Assembly (NCBI GenBank): GCA_947396885.1 | Contig: OX377206.1 | Location: 3,933,634 to 3,997,633, forward strand | Length of the DNA stretch: 64,000 nt | Direction of reading: 5' to 3' | From: Heligmosomoides polygyrus polygyrus | Lineage: Eukaryota > Nematoda > Chromadorea > Rhabditida > Heligmosomidae | In this document: piece after piece, positions 10,606 to 21,939 of the stretch | How positions within the stretch are numbered: position 1 is the stretch's first letter | How the letters are laid out: every line of letters starts with the position of its first letter | Translations under genes and position numbers: made by a program | Notes under the pieces: model-generated | What the model saw: the letters and a program-made list of their open reading frames with translations, nothing else | Told to the model about the DNA's origin: nothing | Database searches by the model: none

Positions 10606-11270
10606 ATTAATTTTTTTTTCGGTGCTGCTTATATTTTTTCACCAATTTTTGATACTTTCAAAGTTTTGAATGTTGTGAATGTGCGACTGAGAGATGAATG
10701 AATACCTTCATAATTCCAATGTGACGCATTGGCAAATGTCACCGTTGGAGCGTCAATAATTCTCTGGTTTGGTTCCACGCCCGTTACCTACTTTGTTCCT
10801 TTTGAAGTAAGTATTGATACTTACATCGCCAAAAATGGACAAAACGCTGATTCTAGAAAGGCACTCTGCTGGCCAGCTATTCACGACTCATTTCGCTCGG
10901 AATGATGATGCACGGCGCAACCCGATCCGTGTTGTCGAACCTTGCACGTTTTATGCTCTGCATTCGACGCCAATATCCGTCGGCTACCATCGGGGATTTC
11001 GATTTACTCAGGTTACTTACTCTGGTAACACTCCAACGAGCCAGATGGGTAGCGCCTCGCGCAATCCGCTGCGGCAGCGTCCGTCCCAATTACAGCCACC
11101 AGAAGCGGAATCAGCTGGTCGTGAACAACGAAATGGGTCCGACTAGATCGCCCAGTCTTCGAAATGGCCAGAATAGGTCCGAGTGTCGAGAAACCGACTG
11201 TAAACGACGTGGTTGAATGCGACGGTGGTGGTGGTGGTGGGGGCGGGCGCTAGTCGGCGCCATTAGAAAG
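10606..11270 (+). promoter_or_regulatory. Putative promoter region of the GPCR (inferred)
   Basis: This stretch lies between the LINE remnant and the GC-rich leader of the putative first exon. I recognise no repeat family in it, which is unusual for this window. It includes a purine-rich GGTGGTGGTGG run near 11,223-11,240 just upstream of the leader. No TATA box or other core motif is convincing. The assignment rests only on position. Confidence 0.25.
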
Positions 11271-11460
11271 AACTGACGCTGCTCACACCAACCGCCTCCT
11301 CGTGCTCGTTCCACACTGCCGTCGTCGTCGTCGTCGTCGTCTCCTCGTCCGAAGAAGCGAACAGACTCGCAGGACGACGATTAGAAGCCTTGCGGCTAAG
11401 ACAACACACGAAAGAGTGGCTGGCCGCTTACTGACTCGAGCCGAGAGCTGCACCTGCACA
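11271..11460 (+). promoter_or_regulatory. Putative 5'UTR / leader with GTC repeat
   Basis: The leader is GC-rich and has no ATG for about 190 bp before the ATG at 11461. It carries a (GTC)7-type run near 11,320-11,341. Absence of upstream ATGs in a GC-rich segment is what a leader looks like. The transcription start is not visible, and a spliced-leader acceptor cannot be excluded. Confidence 0.35.
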
Positions 11461-11481
11461 ATGGATTCGAACGCCACTCAG
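11461..11481 (+). CDS. GPCR exon 1 (start codon, 7 codons; tentative)
   Basis: The ATG in context GCACAATGG is followed by six codons, giving MDSNATQ, then CAG|GTGAGA, a strong donor in phase 0. The next exon with a phase-0 acceptor is at 24158 (TTTCAG|GAG) and continues in frame as E-M-V-I-G. The short peptide contains an N-A-T glycosylation sequon (N4), fitting an extracellular amine-receptor N-terminus. The 12.7-kb intron that follows makes the link unproven. If the exon is wrong, translation would start at the ATG at 24161, losing only eight residues. RNA reads across the junction would decide. Confidence 0.45.
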
Positions 11482-11559
11482 GTGAGAAGCGCGAGCTGCA
11501 GCTGCTGCTGCTGGCTGATTCTGGCTGCTCTTTTTCTCGTCGCAGCTCTTGTCACCGCT

Positions 11560-12097
11560 TGAAGCGTAGAGTCGGACTTCATAGAGTGCATTGCGATTAT
11601 CCACTTGTTGCTCTTGGCTATTCTACTGCTATGAGACTCGGCCTACTTTTGAGCGCTTTCGAAACCACGCTGTAAAGCCTTTCTCTTATTTTCTCCTCGG
11701 TTATAAAGTTTACATTTACTTTAAATTATTTTAAAATTGAATTGAAAATTTGTTGCTCTGCTGTAATGCTCTGCTAGCTCTGTAGAAGTAACTGGAGTGT
11801 AGCGATATAAGACGCATGACGTTTGACGGCAAAGATTTTTACATCTGATGCCTTATTCTGACATGTCTAATCGCAGCAAATGTGCAATAAGACCTACAAG
11901 TGGTTCAGCAAGCTTGTCTTGGACATCTTGGACACGGAGCAGCTGTCAGGCCGAAATCTTCTCAAGTGTCGCCTTTTTTGACATGCCCTCTCACTGCTCT
12001 CTGTCAAGCGTTTCCTTTTCCCAGCAACTGAAGGCGAAAGACATACCAGCCAAGAAAAACTCTTCAAAAAGGCTATTTTAACCACTTATCGGCCAAA
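11560..12097. other. Start of intron 1, unassigned
   Basis: There is no repeat family or coding signal I can support between the first exon and the SINE fragment at 12,098. Confidence 0.4.
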
Positions 12098-12238
12098 TAC
12101 GCGCACTGACTTGTCTGTCGACTCCCCACCGCAAATTATTGTATGGGTCAAATGCGCATTTAATTTACTTCCACAACAACTCTTAGAAGGAGAATACGTG
12201 GCGCATCCCCAATGGGTTGTTTAACTCCGCCCCTTATA
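12098..12238 (+). repeat. SINE-A 3' fragment
   Basis: Begins within the GCGCTGACTTGT-like block and ends CCCCTTATAAT; the tRNA-like half is absent. Confidence 0.65.
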
Positions 12239-12800
12239 ATTTGTTTCTTATTCATAATGTAGACCACATTTTCATCGCAAACTGCTTTGTTTCTTTGCAA
12301 TGTTTTCAAAAAAGATAAGAAAAGAATGGAAGCTGGCGGTAATCGATCGATATCGATCGATATATTAGAATGAGCCACGTATTCCACATCTACGTGCAAT
12401 TTCGAACGCTCATATGGCTTTTATGACCAATTCTGAGAATAATCTGAAAGATGTTCGCTATCTTACCACTTCTGGTAAGAAGGCCTACTCATCTAGTCCA
12501 GGAGGTTTTGTTTCTGATCAATCTGGATAGGAATCAACCTCAGATGGTTCAAGTAAGGAGAGACATCTACACGGTGTTCACCCCTAATCGTCAGCTCAGA
12601 CACGTGGGCTGGGTGTATTCAGCTAGAGATTGCTATCTGAATAGGTCTGAGAAAAAGCCAAGAAGGGATTGCCAATAAATGCCAATCCCTATCCTATTTA
12701 TTGGTCGAATGCGTAGTACTCAACTAAAGCGGGAGTTATCGCGCTTAATGACGCCAGCTGTATTCTAGAAGGGAATTGATTTACGATCCTATTACATTGA
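12239..12800. other. Unassigned intronic sequence
   Basis: Contains a short GATCGATATCGATCGATAT palindrome at about 12,345-12,363; no gene signal. Confidence 0.4.
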
Positions 12801-12807
12801 AAGAAAA

Positions 12808-13018
12808 AACGGTACATGTCGCGTAGGTGAGCAGCATTGGTAGGTGGGAACGCCTAGACCAATCAGACCGCATTGAATGGGCTTGCCATTCAGAATGTGC
12901 ATGTACAGTTGGTACACTGATAGGCTGGCATGTGTTCGGTCGGTGCTCTGTTTGGTTATCATTGGCTGGCGTGCTCCCATCTACCAATGCTGCTCATCTA
13001 CGCTACATGTACCGAAAA
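12808..13018. mobile_element. MITE family T (GTACATGTCGCG ends)
   Basis: A ~210-bp element with inverted ends: GGTACATGTCGCGTAGGTGA on the left and the complement (ATCTACGCTACATGTACC) on the right, with the inner CAGCATTGGTAGGTGGGA also mirrored. It has no coding capacity. Related copies are at 18,176, 37,905 and 43,375, with a fragment at 23,283. Confidence 0.8.
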
Positions 13019-13214
13019 AACTCTAAATCCAGGTTTGTTTGACTCTATCCTCAAACCGAGCACTCGATATAATATCACATTAAAATTCTATTCATTGTCT
13101 TTTTCAATTCAATTTTTAAAGTTCTAATTTTTTTAATTTATGGGCTGTTCGTCTTACATTCAGTACACTTTCTATCACAGAACGCTTATGTTACTGGCCC
13201 GCACTTAATCCAGA

Positions 13215-13509
13215 GAGGCGCGCGGAGCGCAGTCTGAGGAGGCGCCGGCTGTCGCTTGCACCCGATACCAGGTTCCTGGTTCGGATTTCCCGCCCAGGCC
13301 AACCAAGCCCTCCATCCCTCCGGGGTCGGTGAATTGGCACCAGAATTGTCTGAAGAGGATAAGCGCTGACTTGTTCATGGCCACCACAAGTCACATTCAC
13401 GTCGTACGCATTCACGTCATTCACGTCGCCTCCACGACATCCCGTAGAAGTAGAATGCATGGCGCATCCCAAAAAGGATTGAATAACGCTTCCTTTATCC
13501 TTATCCTTT
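13215..13509 (+). repeat. SINE-A copy with 12-bp target duplication
   Basis: Complete copy (A box GAGCGCAGTCTGAGGAGG; B box GGTTCGGATTTCC). ACTTAATCCAGA at 13,203-13,214 recurs at 13,510-13,521, directly after the TTATCCTTTATCC-like tail. A small deletion shortens the GGCCACC segment. Confidence 0.92.
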
Positions 13510-13521
13510 ACTTAATCCAGA

Positions 13522-14525
13522 AGAACCGCTGGTACAAATCCTCATTCATTAACTTCACTTATGAACAGAAAACTGAATTCCTTCCTGAGCCATTTAGATT
13601 CTCACGAACAACGAAGTTAATGATACAGTTAAAAACTCTGCGATGACAGCGCTTTGATTTTAATAGGATATAAAACAGAATTTTTCTTATATCCTTAGTG
13701 TTTATTCTTTTAAGAATAAGAGGAACAAGGATGCCTTTGTGGAGTAGTCCTCCCTGCAGCGCTCTCTGTTTTTCGGTTCACGAAATTTTCTATTTTTCGA
13801 ACTATTTTGCTGCAACTGAATCATGAAACTATACACCATTTATCAGGTGAACAACACAATATGTCCGACGCGCGCATGGCGCGATCTTGACGTCTATTGT
13901 ATTTGTAGACTTGGTCTTGTTGAGCTGTCTGCTGCAGCTAAATCGGCTTCATTTCATTGTTAAGCAATGAGTTCGTTTTTTTTACCCGACATTCTGTGCT
14001 GATAATTCAAGTAGTTAAGGTAGATAAATTAGCAGATTAGTAACCACCCTGAAAAAAACTTTAAAAATACATTTTGCCTTAAGAAATCAAGTGGTACTCA
14101 TTTATCTGAACGAATTTTAATCGGGTTGCTGTGTAGTATAAAGGCAGGTGCAATTATGGAGTTTCTGTAGAACTTCCTTACTGAACTGTACTAATAGAAA
14201 AGTTACTCGTTTACAAACCAGGAATTGAACGGTTAAATCTTAGAATTCGTTTGGATTTTCACGATTTGCAAACTTAGTGAAGCATTTAAACATGTATAAT
14301 ACATGTGAAGTATTTTTTTGACGGCACTTTAATTCTAGGTAGATATTCTGCACCATTTTACAACCAAAGAGCTAATTTTAGTTAGTTAAGTTAGTTAACA
14401 ATAATCCGAATGCATTATTCACGCTTGTTGAAAGCAAAAATTTAATTAAACGAAAGTGCCGTGATTATAGCACCAATGGCCCTGACCAGTTTTTCATTTC
14501 TTATCAGTTTCAACATGCAGCCGTA
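13522..14525. other. Intron 1, mostly unassigned
   Basis: GCGCATGGCGCGATCT at about 13,872 matches the terminus of the GCGCCATGC repeat family (see 34,053-34,258), but no partner end is seen. The remainder is AT-rich with no recognised family. Confidence 0.4.
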
Positions 14526-14529
14526 GTAA

Positions 14530-14970
14530 GGGCAAGTGGTAGCGCAATCGGAAGAGGCGCCGGTCCCCGTCTCCAGTCCGATTCAAAGTTCCTGGCACGG
14601 ATCCCGCCCAGGCTAATCAAGCCTTTCATTCCTCGACTGTCGGTGAACTACTACCATAGTTGTCTGGGAAGGATAAAGCACTGACTTGTCTATTGGATGG
14701 ACACCGTGATTCTTTGAATAGGCACAGTACGCATTCAAATTGCCTCTAGCAGATTCCACAGAAGTGGAATGAGTGGCGCACACCACAAAGGGATTCACCA
14801 ACACCGTCTTTCACTTGTGTTTATTCCAACGATTTTACTGTGTTTTTTGCATTTTTTCCGTATATGAAACTCGTGACGTAAGCTCTGTAGTCTTATATTC
14901 CAAGCTCGGCGTGACGCGATCACTTCTTGATCTACCACCACATGCCCTCTAACCACTTAGAAATGGGAAC
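14530..14970 (+). repeat. SINE-A, long subtype with 3' extension
   Basis: A standard body (14,530-14,815) is followed by ~150 bp ending with CTCGGCGTGACGCGATCACT and a block beginning TTGATCTACCACCACAT. The same extension follows the SINE at 19,176 and a fragment of it appears at 38,255, so it belongs to a longer subtype. Confidence 0.7.
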
Positions 14971-15479
14971 TTGAAAATGGAAATGACAAGAAACCTAACT
15001 TAAAATCTCTTTTCAATAAAAGAACGTGTTAATCAAAAAATACGTATAAACCTTTCGTAATTAGATTTTTTGAATTTAAAGCATTAATCAAAATTTACCA
15101 ATAACGTTTAAAATTAGACTTAATTTGAATAAAAGGTATGCTCGTAACATGGAAAGGCTATGGCAGTCCTCTATGAAATAGTTTTATTATGGTTTTATTC
15201 TTTTTCAATAATAAACTTAACTTTATAGTCTACTGCAGGGTGGGTCATCGTGTTTTGATCTACTGTACTAGTCCTTTTGGCCTGCGTGTCGCGCGATGCG
15301 GTTTAGGCACCAAAAATAAATGCACTGCTACTGGAGTCGACGATTTTTTGAAATTTCAGTAATTGCTTTTGAAAAGGCATCTGAGCGACAGCTAAAAATT
15401 TCACTGATTGTTCAGCTGCTCACTGTGAACTAAATAAAACTCTGCTGCCCAATCGGTAAATATTTTTGCAAAAATGCAT
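14971..15479. other. Unassigned intronic sequence
   Basis: AT-rich; nothing recognisable. Confidence 0.4.
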
Positions 15480-15998
15480 ATAAACGGTGTTTTGCCACCT
15501 GTTTCGAGCCCGGACATGTCGAGTCGCGATCGGACACTGAAATCCGCTGTCCGACCGAATTGCGGCGTCAGGTGCCTAGCTCGGCCGGGGCCTTATCACA
15601 GCGGAACGGCCTTTATGCTCGGCCGACGTTGTCAGCAACTTGATCCTTATTGTGCGTGGCCGGCCGGCGAGTTCCGTGTCCGCTGTGAGCTGATCGGTTC
15701 GCCTTTCGCGTCGTCGTCGTTGTTGTTCGCTCAGTTGTTCTTCTGAAGCGGCTCCCACACCTCGACGACGAACGTCATCGTCAGCGAGAGAACTCACTGT
15801 CGCAGACGACGTACACCGTCTGCCTGTCTCGGTTCTGATGACACGACTGTTTTCAAGTTTTTTCTTCCGCTTTGCAAATTAGTCCAATTGGAGCATCCGT
15901 CTATATTGATCCCACAGCGCTTCATCGTCACCTTCTTCCCCTTGTCTTTAAACTTCTTGCGTGTAGTGTAGTACAACGGAGAAACATCCCCACATCAG
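15480..15998 (+). promoter_or_regulatory. GC-rich island ending in a donor; possible alternative first exon
   Basis: The segment is clearly richer in GC than its surroundings and ends CATCAG|GTGAGG, a strong donor. The phase-0 frame leading into the donor is stopped by a TAG about 27 bp before the donor, with no ATG after it, so it could only be a non-coding first exon, with translation then starting at 24161. It includes a GTCGTCGTCG run and palindromic GGCCGG-type motifs. Function is inferred from composition, position in intron 1 and the donor. Confidence 0.25.
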
Positions 15999-16143
15999 GT
16001 GAGGTTTTTCACTGAAGCTTCAGAATTTCCCAATTCGTCGTCGGAATAATTTGTTCAGATCTATCCCAGTGGGGGGGGGGGAGGCACCACCAGACCAGAA
16101 AAGTGAGCACAACACACGCACGGTGGCGTATACCGCTTACGAG

Positions 16144-16145
16144 AT

Positions 16146-16192
<47 letters not shown>

Positions 16193-16194
16193 TT
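16144..16194. repeat. (TTTA)n microsatellite
   Basis: About 13 uninterrupted TTTA units. The same motif forms further tracts near 19,645, 19,984, 22,208, 26,297 and 42,470. Confidence 0.95.
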
Positions 16195-16870
16195 TTACCC
16201 GCGTTTTAACTGCGTTCATAAAACAGGCTAATAGCAAGTACAACAATATTGATTAATTTCAGTTAGCTCACAAAAGTCAAAAATAAGCATTATTCCCTGC
16301 AATTTCATTTTTTATATAGCCTATTCATAGCGTGAAGTCTTTTTATTACATAATTGTATACGTTGAATTTTTACGCCGCTGTCAGACCAGCAGAGTCTAT
16401 GGTCCCCTCCCCCTCCGATTAGGATAAATTCATTTATCCCATATATCTGAGTATGCACATTTGCATAGAGACGATTGAGGCCCATAGCCTTCTAGTCCTT
16501 TCCTTTCTTGTTCTTTGATAAATGCTCTTTGAATTCTGACTCCTTGAGTTGAATACTACGAACTAAGCTAATTATAATGCCCGCGGAGTATAAGATTGTT
16601 CCGCGACACTTAAGGCAAACTCTAGTAATAAAGTTCTTTGATTCCACCTCAACGGTTCTTTCTTTTAGAACATCATTAAATACTTATGAATATTTCAAGC
16701 TGAATTTTTTAAGCTATTCTGGTCGAAATGTCTAAAAAAATTAATTGTGCTCTTTCCCGCCTCCTCTTCGCACTTCTAACATTTTTGATCTATGGTCTAC
16801 TCGCTCAATCAATAAGGCCTTTAAGAAAAGCTCCAATTTGGGCAGTTGACTACGGAGGATATTTTATCAG
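16195..16870. other. Unassigned intronic sequence
   Basis: I found no repeat family, splice-bounded exon or RNA gene here. Confidence 0.4.
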
Positions 16871-16872
16871 CT

Positions 16873-17166
16873 AAGCTAAAGGATAAATCATAAAGAACGG
16901 CGTTACTCAATCTTTTTTGGGATGCGCCACGCATTCTACTCCTACGGGATGTTGTAGGGGCGATTTGAATGCGTATTTTGCCATACAGTGACTTGCGGTG
17001 GCCAGCCCATGAACACGCTCTATCCTTCCCAGACAAGTCTGGTACCAATTCACCGAGCCCAGGGGGATGGAAGGCTTGGTTGGCCTTGGCGGGAAATCAG
17101 AACCAGGAACCTCGCATCAGGTACAGGCGACAGTCGGCACTTCCTCCGACTGCGCTACACGCGCCC
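16873..17166 (-). repeat. SINE-A copy
   Basis: Near-complete reverse copy; promoter end reads CTGCGCTACACGCGCCCG. About 12 bp of the AACAAGTCAGCGC block are missing. Confidence 0.88.
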
Positions 17167-18170
17167 GTAGCTTGGTTACCTTAGAAAAACCGCAGATTTT
17201 ACTTTCCTGATACCTTTTTGTGCACAAATTATTAAAGTCCATGCACCAGAATCTAAGAAAGGAATATCTGATGCAGAGAAAATAGCCTTTACCACTTGCT
17301 TGCTTTTTGTTGTTTTATTTTTCTTGCCGTTTCTTTGTGATCTTTATTGTTTTAAAATTTATCTTGGTTCAAAAAAAAAGAAGCAGCTGTATCATGGTTC
17401 TGACGTCCTGACGACGTCTGACGTTGTGTTTATTAATACCTTAAATCCCACTGCGATCTTAACAGGCTAAAACAATTAGCTCATTTGAATAATTAAAAAT
17501 ATTTACACCTTTGTGGGTGGCGGGGTGATTAGGCTGTTTATAAGTTCGTGATTTCTTTGTTTGACGAAATCTTTAATCGCTTCATTCAATCAGCAGAACA
17601 GCAGCAGACTCTAACTCCGTGATCTTTGATCCTTCAATATCCGTAGGAATAAAGAAGTCTGTGAAGAAAAGAAATATAGGAAAGGAAATAAAAATACTTT
17701 GATCTATTTTTTTAGAGGTAAGACTGTGGCCCATTTTTATGTTGTTGTTTTTTGGCTACTCTAAGTTTTCACTGAAACAGCAAGCAAAACATTTGCTTGA
17801 GTAACTAAAAAAGCTAGCAAAACTAACTAAAATGGATTCCCTTTTAAAAATTTGGGCTGATGTTATTTGCTAAACTTGCATTGCAGAGCCGTAATTTTGT
17901 TTATTGTGTATTCAGCTGTTTAGATTACTTCACAAAGCGTTAAACTTTTGAAAAATGTGAAGATTCCTTTTCGATTATTACGTGCTTACCAAATTCTTGA
18001 CTGTATTGAGAATTCTTTTTTATCGCTGCTATTTTCTGATAAGCGTAACATGCTGACTTATTCATCAGCTGGCCTTCGCAATCATTCTTCTCAGAGATTT
18101 CCAGTGTTTTCTTCAGGATACTAAAACTCTATGGTTATTCGGTTGTAACTTGTAAAAACTAGGATAAAGG
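17167..18170. other. Unassigned intronic sequence
   Basis: About 1 kb of AT-rich sequence with no recognisable gene, repeat family or RNA. Confidence 0.4.
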
Positions 18171-18175
18171 ATAAA

Positions 18176-18382
18176 GGGTATATGTCGCGTAGGTGAGCAG
18201 CATTGGTAGGTGGGAACGCCTAAACCAATCAGACCGCATTGAATGAGCATGCTGTTCAGAGAGGGCGTATTCAGTCGGTACCCTGATGGGCTGGCATGTG
18301 TTCGGGCTGTGCTCTGTTTGGTTATCATTGGCTGGCGCACTCCCACCTATCAATGCTGCTCACCTACGCGACATGTACCGGA
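18176..18382. mobile_element. MITE family T copy
   Basis: Ends GGTATATGTCGCGTAGGTGA and its complement ACCTACGCGACATGTACC. Well preserved across its length, including GTGTTCGG and GTTTGGTTATCATTGGCTGG. Confidence 0.8.
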
Positions 18383-18404
18383 TAAAGCTAGCGCTGCCGA
18401 ACCC

Positions 18405-18650
18405 CTTCGAGATGTGCCTTGCAATCCAATGCAAAATGTCGCGAAGGCGACTTGAAAACGTATTTGGCCCATACAATGACTTAGCCAGCAGATAAAGAAG
18501 TCAGTGTTTTATCCACTGACAAATCTGGTACCAGTTCCCCGATCTCGGAGGGTTATAGGCTGGGTTGACCTTGGTGGGAAATATGAACCAAAAACTTGGG
18601 TGCGCCCGACAGCAGGCGCCTACTACGACTGCGCTATCTAGCGCCCTATG
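18405..18650 (-). repeat. SINE-A copy, divergent
   Basis: Recognised from AAATGTCGCGAAGGCGACTT to CGACTGCGCTATCTAGCGCC. It directly follows the MITE. Confidence 0.65.
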
Positions 18651-18684
18651 TGGAACGTATGTTCACTCTAACATTCGCTCTCAA

Positions 18685-19030
18685 GGGGCTGCACAACCAC
18701 TTGCTATTGGGGCGAAAACCTGTTCCTATGTATAAACATGTATATACGTATGTATATAGATGTGTATACATAGTATATACCTACTTATATGCGTATGCAC
18801 ATATATATGTAGGTACGAGCTGGATATATGTGGCTGCACAAGAATCTTGCAACACCCTAGCAACAGGAGCCGACCCTTAAACCCAATGGTATGCTCCCAC
18901 AGGAGCGTCAAGGGGTTCAGGTAATCGCATCGGGGCCCCTCACCTGGCCAATCAGGGCAGCCCGCCACACCCACTGCAACAGGTTCCCACCGCAATAGCA
19001 AGTGATTGTGACTTGAGACTTGAGAGCAAA
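18685..19030. repeat. Inverted-repeat element with TA-rich microsatellite
   Basis: CACTTGCTATTGGGGCGAAA with AACCTGTTCC near 18,700 is mirrored by GGAACAGGTTC and CGCAATAGCAAGTG near 18,980-19,005. Between them lies a GTATATACGTATGTATAT-type tract (18,728-18,815) and a GC-rich segment resembling 39,955-40,110. Confidence 0.6.
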
Positions 19031-19175
19031 TGTCAGAGCACATATGTGGAAACTTATGTAGAAACTAGGTATGCGAAATCTAGTTGCAGTGATTTTCTTT
19101 AAGGCTAAGGACTATGTAGGAAGTGGCTGTATTTGTTTAAGTTCACAATTTTGTCCAATAACTTTTGTATTTGGG

Positions 19176-19435
19176 GCGGGTTGTAGCGTAGTCGGAGGAA
19201 GTGCCGGCTGTCAGACGAACTCTGATTCAAGGTTCTTGGTTTGGAATTCCCGTCTAGCCCAATCAAATCATCCATCCCTTTTGGATTGTGAATTGCAGTC
19301 AGACTTGTCCATTGACTGAACACCCCAAATAATTGTATAAGCTGTATACGCATTCTAATTGCCTCCACAACGCACCATGGAAGTGGAACGCATGGCGCAT
19401 CTCGAAAGGAACTGAACTGCACCGTTTTTTATTCG
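19176..19435 (+). repeat. SINE-A copy
   Basis: A box at GTTGTAGCGTAGTCGGAGG and B box GGTTTGGAATTCCCG; 3' end GGAACGCATGGCGCATCTCG. It is the upstream end of a tandem array of 3' ends. Confidence 0.75.
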
Positions 19436-19987
19436 TGTGCTTTGTTGCAAAAATTTTGCTGCTTTTTTCTATTTTTCAGTGTATAAAACTAGCGTTGAGA
19501 AGGTGTTGTTGTTGTTCTTGTGCGGGTTCTCGGCGTGACGCGATCGCTTGTTGACCTACCATCACATACCCATTAACAGCTTGGGAAAAAATGGTCTTAT
19601 TTGGTACTGTAATAAAACATGTACGAAGCAAAAAACGCTTAATTATTATTTATTTATTTATTTATTTATTTACGTACGGCAGATCTTTTGATATTCAAGG
19701 TTATTGAATAGGTTGTCACCACGACATTTTTCGAAGCAGAAAGCATGGCGCATCTCCAAAGAGACTGAATTGCGCCGTTCTTTATTCGTGTGCTTTATTG
19801 CAAAAATGTTGCTATTTTTTCTATTTTTCAGTGCATAAAACAAGTGTTGAAGGTGTTATTGTTGTTGTGCGGGTTCTCGGCATGACGCGATCGCTTATTG
19901 ACCTACCATCACATACCCATTAGCAGCTTGGAAAAATCGTTCTTATTCGGTCCTATAATAAAATATGTACGAAGCGAAAACGCTTGT

Positions 19988-20030
<43 letters not shown>

Positions 20031-20130
20031 CTTATTTATTTATATACGGCAGATCTTTCGAATTTCAAGGTTACTGAAGTCATTGCTTCCGACATTTCTT
20101 GAAGTAGAGAGCATGGCGCATCCCGAAAGC
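19376..20130 (+). repeat. Tandem duplication of SINE 3' end plus extension (~360-bp unit)
   Basis: A unit consisting of the GCATGGCGCATCTC 3' end, the TTGTTGTTGTGCGGG segment, TCGGCGTGACGCGATCGCTT, ACCTACCATCACATACCCAT, a CGAAGC-AAAACGCTT block and a TTTA tract occurs at about 19,376-19,730 and 19,735-20,085, with a third start at 20,100. Copies differ by scattered substitutions. Confidence 0.8.
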
Positions 20131-20430
20131 CGACCTTTATCTTTACCCCTTATTACCTTTAGTATTGCTGCCATTGTTGCTTTTTCCTTTTCCTGTTTTT
20201 CTTTTTGATATAGCGCTTTATGGTAGGATTTGTTTACAATACAATAAACTGACTAAATTATGGTGGGAGTAGATATCGGGTTAATCTCTACGTGATTAAA
20301 ACTTTTTCGAATTTTTGTTCATTTTTCGTATTTATCTTCCAATTAAGAACCGCGTAGATGACTTTGTGCGTCGCGAAGTAGGAAGCGACTGCTTCTGGAT
20401 GTTTTCATAACAACTTAACTCGATAAAGCT
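20131..20430. other. Unassigned intronic sequence
   Basis: Nothing recognisable. Confidence 0.4.
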
Positions 20431-20439
20431 ATTAACATC

Positions 20440-21290
20440 ATAGGTGTGGGCAACTATAAGCAATCGTCTGTTTAGTCGGACGGATGTGATGTGGGGAGAT
20501 CCGGTGAAAATTGGGCCTAAAAGAGGAATCGACGTCTTTCCGTTCCTCCGGTTTTTCGGCTGATTCCTGTGAAGTTGAAGTGAGAGACGACGTCGTCATC
20601 GGCGGACGACATGGTTCCCGTCCCAGAGCAAGAGTGCGGTTCACCGCGTTCGCTGCATTGTCTTGAATCGCTTCGCAATTCTAATCCCGATGTTTGATGT
20701 CGCTCTCGTCGGGCCGTCGAACGAGCTCTCCTCTGCACTCCATGGAAGACCAACCATACCCGCCGCCCTCTCTTCCGCATTCATGAAAGAAGCGCCGCGT
20801 AATTTTTTCCCACATCTGAAGACTTGTCGAGCAATCGCCGCCCCGAGATTAACAACTGGCGCCAAGCCGGCGGATGGACGGCCGGCGCCAACTGCGGCCG
20901 GGGGCCACATGGAACAACGAGAAGAATCACCGACCGACGGTGATGACGTGCGGGTGGTCCCGACATGGCCCGGTGGTCGCGAAATTCAATTGGCAGTGAA
21001 ACCGCCGCCGCTGCAGCTGCTGCAAACTGTGACGACGAAGCGACGAAGCACGAGAAGAGCAGGAGCCGGAGTCCGGCGACGAACGAACTGGCGGACGCCT
21101 GCTGATGCGAATTAGGCCTCATTCACGCCTTCGCTATCAGCTTTTGTCTGCGGAGAGCTCAACGATGAGTCGCATGGACAGCAGCGGCTTGACGACGCTT
21201 CCGGCGCCTGTAGCCGTCCGCCGGAGCCGACGTCGTCGTCGGCCAGCAGCTGCAATTCTTTCACGCTAAATTTGTCCCTCAAAAGACGCC
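20440..21290. other. GC-rich island in intron 1
   Basis: Rich in GACGACGTCGTC-like and CGCCGCCG words, unlike flanking AT-rich DNA. Open frames exist on both strands; the reverse one (about 21,122-20,781) starts with a signal-peptide-like hydrophobic stretch, but no family motif or convincing splice structure supports a gene. A first exon of another transcript is possible. Confidence 0.3.
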
Positions 21291-21561
21291 CAATCAAAGC
21301 GAAAAAATCGGTGTGTTCGACGATGCTTGGCCTTGTTTCCGCTCCCTGAGCCAACGACGAGAAGCCCTGCAGTAAAACTGGTGCAAGCTGTTTTTGAGCA
21401 ACGAAAGAAGGAGAAATCGTCAATGTGAATCGCAAAACCCAAAAGTAGATGATCACCAGGGACCAGACAAAAGAATGTGAAACTAAAATTTTTAGTGCAG
21501 AAATTTGCATCGAAGTCTATAAGCCATAGGCCTTGCTCAGATTTCTGCACATCTCATCAAG

Positions 21562-21935
21562 TATCACTTGTCGTCCCGTTGATCATCGGCTTGCTTGAGC
21601 GGGAGTCAGCAGCGTCTCTATTCGTCCCTATCGCGTGCCAGAGTGCTCCAGTTTACCCTCATCGCTCGAGGGACCCAAATAGCGTCATATCGTTTGTTCA
21701 GGGCTTTCACGAAGAACTCCGACGAACGCGTTGGTGGGCGTCCTGGTGTTCTCTTGACATCCCGCGGAATCAATTCGATCGAGTCGGTGACGGCTCCCGT
21801 CCAGCGGGTGTCTGCGAAGCGCATTACGTGGCCGGCCCACCTAAATTTCCACAACTTGGCCCACGCGACAGCGTCTCTGACCTTCGAACGTCGGCGAAGC
21901 TCGGAACTCCGGAGGCCTTCTCATCATGCAGAAAC
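21562..21935 (-). pseudogene. RTE-like LINE C-terminal fragment
   Basis: On the reverse strand: RRRSKVRDAVAWAKLWKFRW, then AGHVMRFADTRW, AVTDSI, RDVKRTPGRPPTR and YDAIWVPRAM, ending in ADDQRDD. The block from the AGHVM motif to DDQRDD is the conserved C-terminus of RTE-type non-LTR elements in nematodes. It is 5'-truncated, as usual for LINE insertions. Confidence 0.78.
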
Positions 21936-21939
21936 GATT

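Noticed and set aside
20781..21122. Reverse-strand protein with signal peptide
   Set aside because: The hydrophobic start is suggestive, but the region is low-complexity GC-rich DNA with open frames on both strands, no domain and no supporting splice structure.
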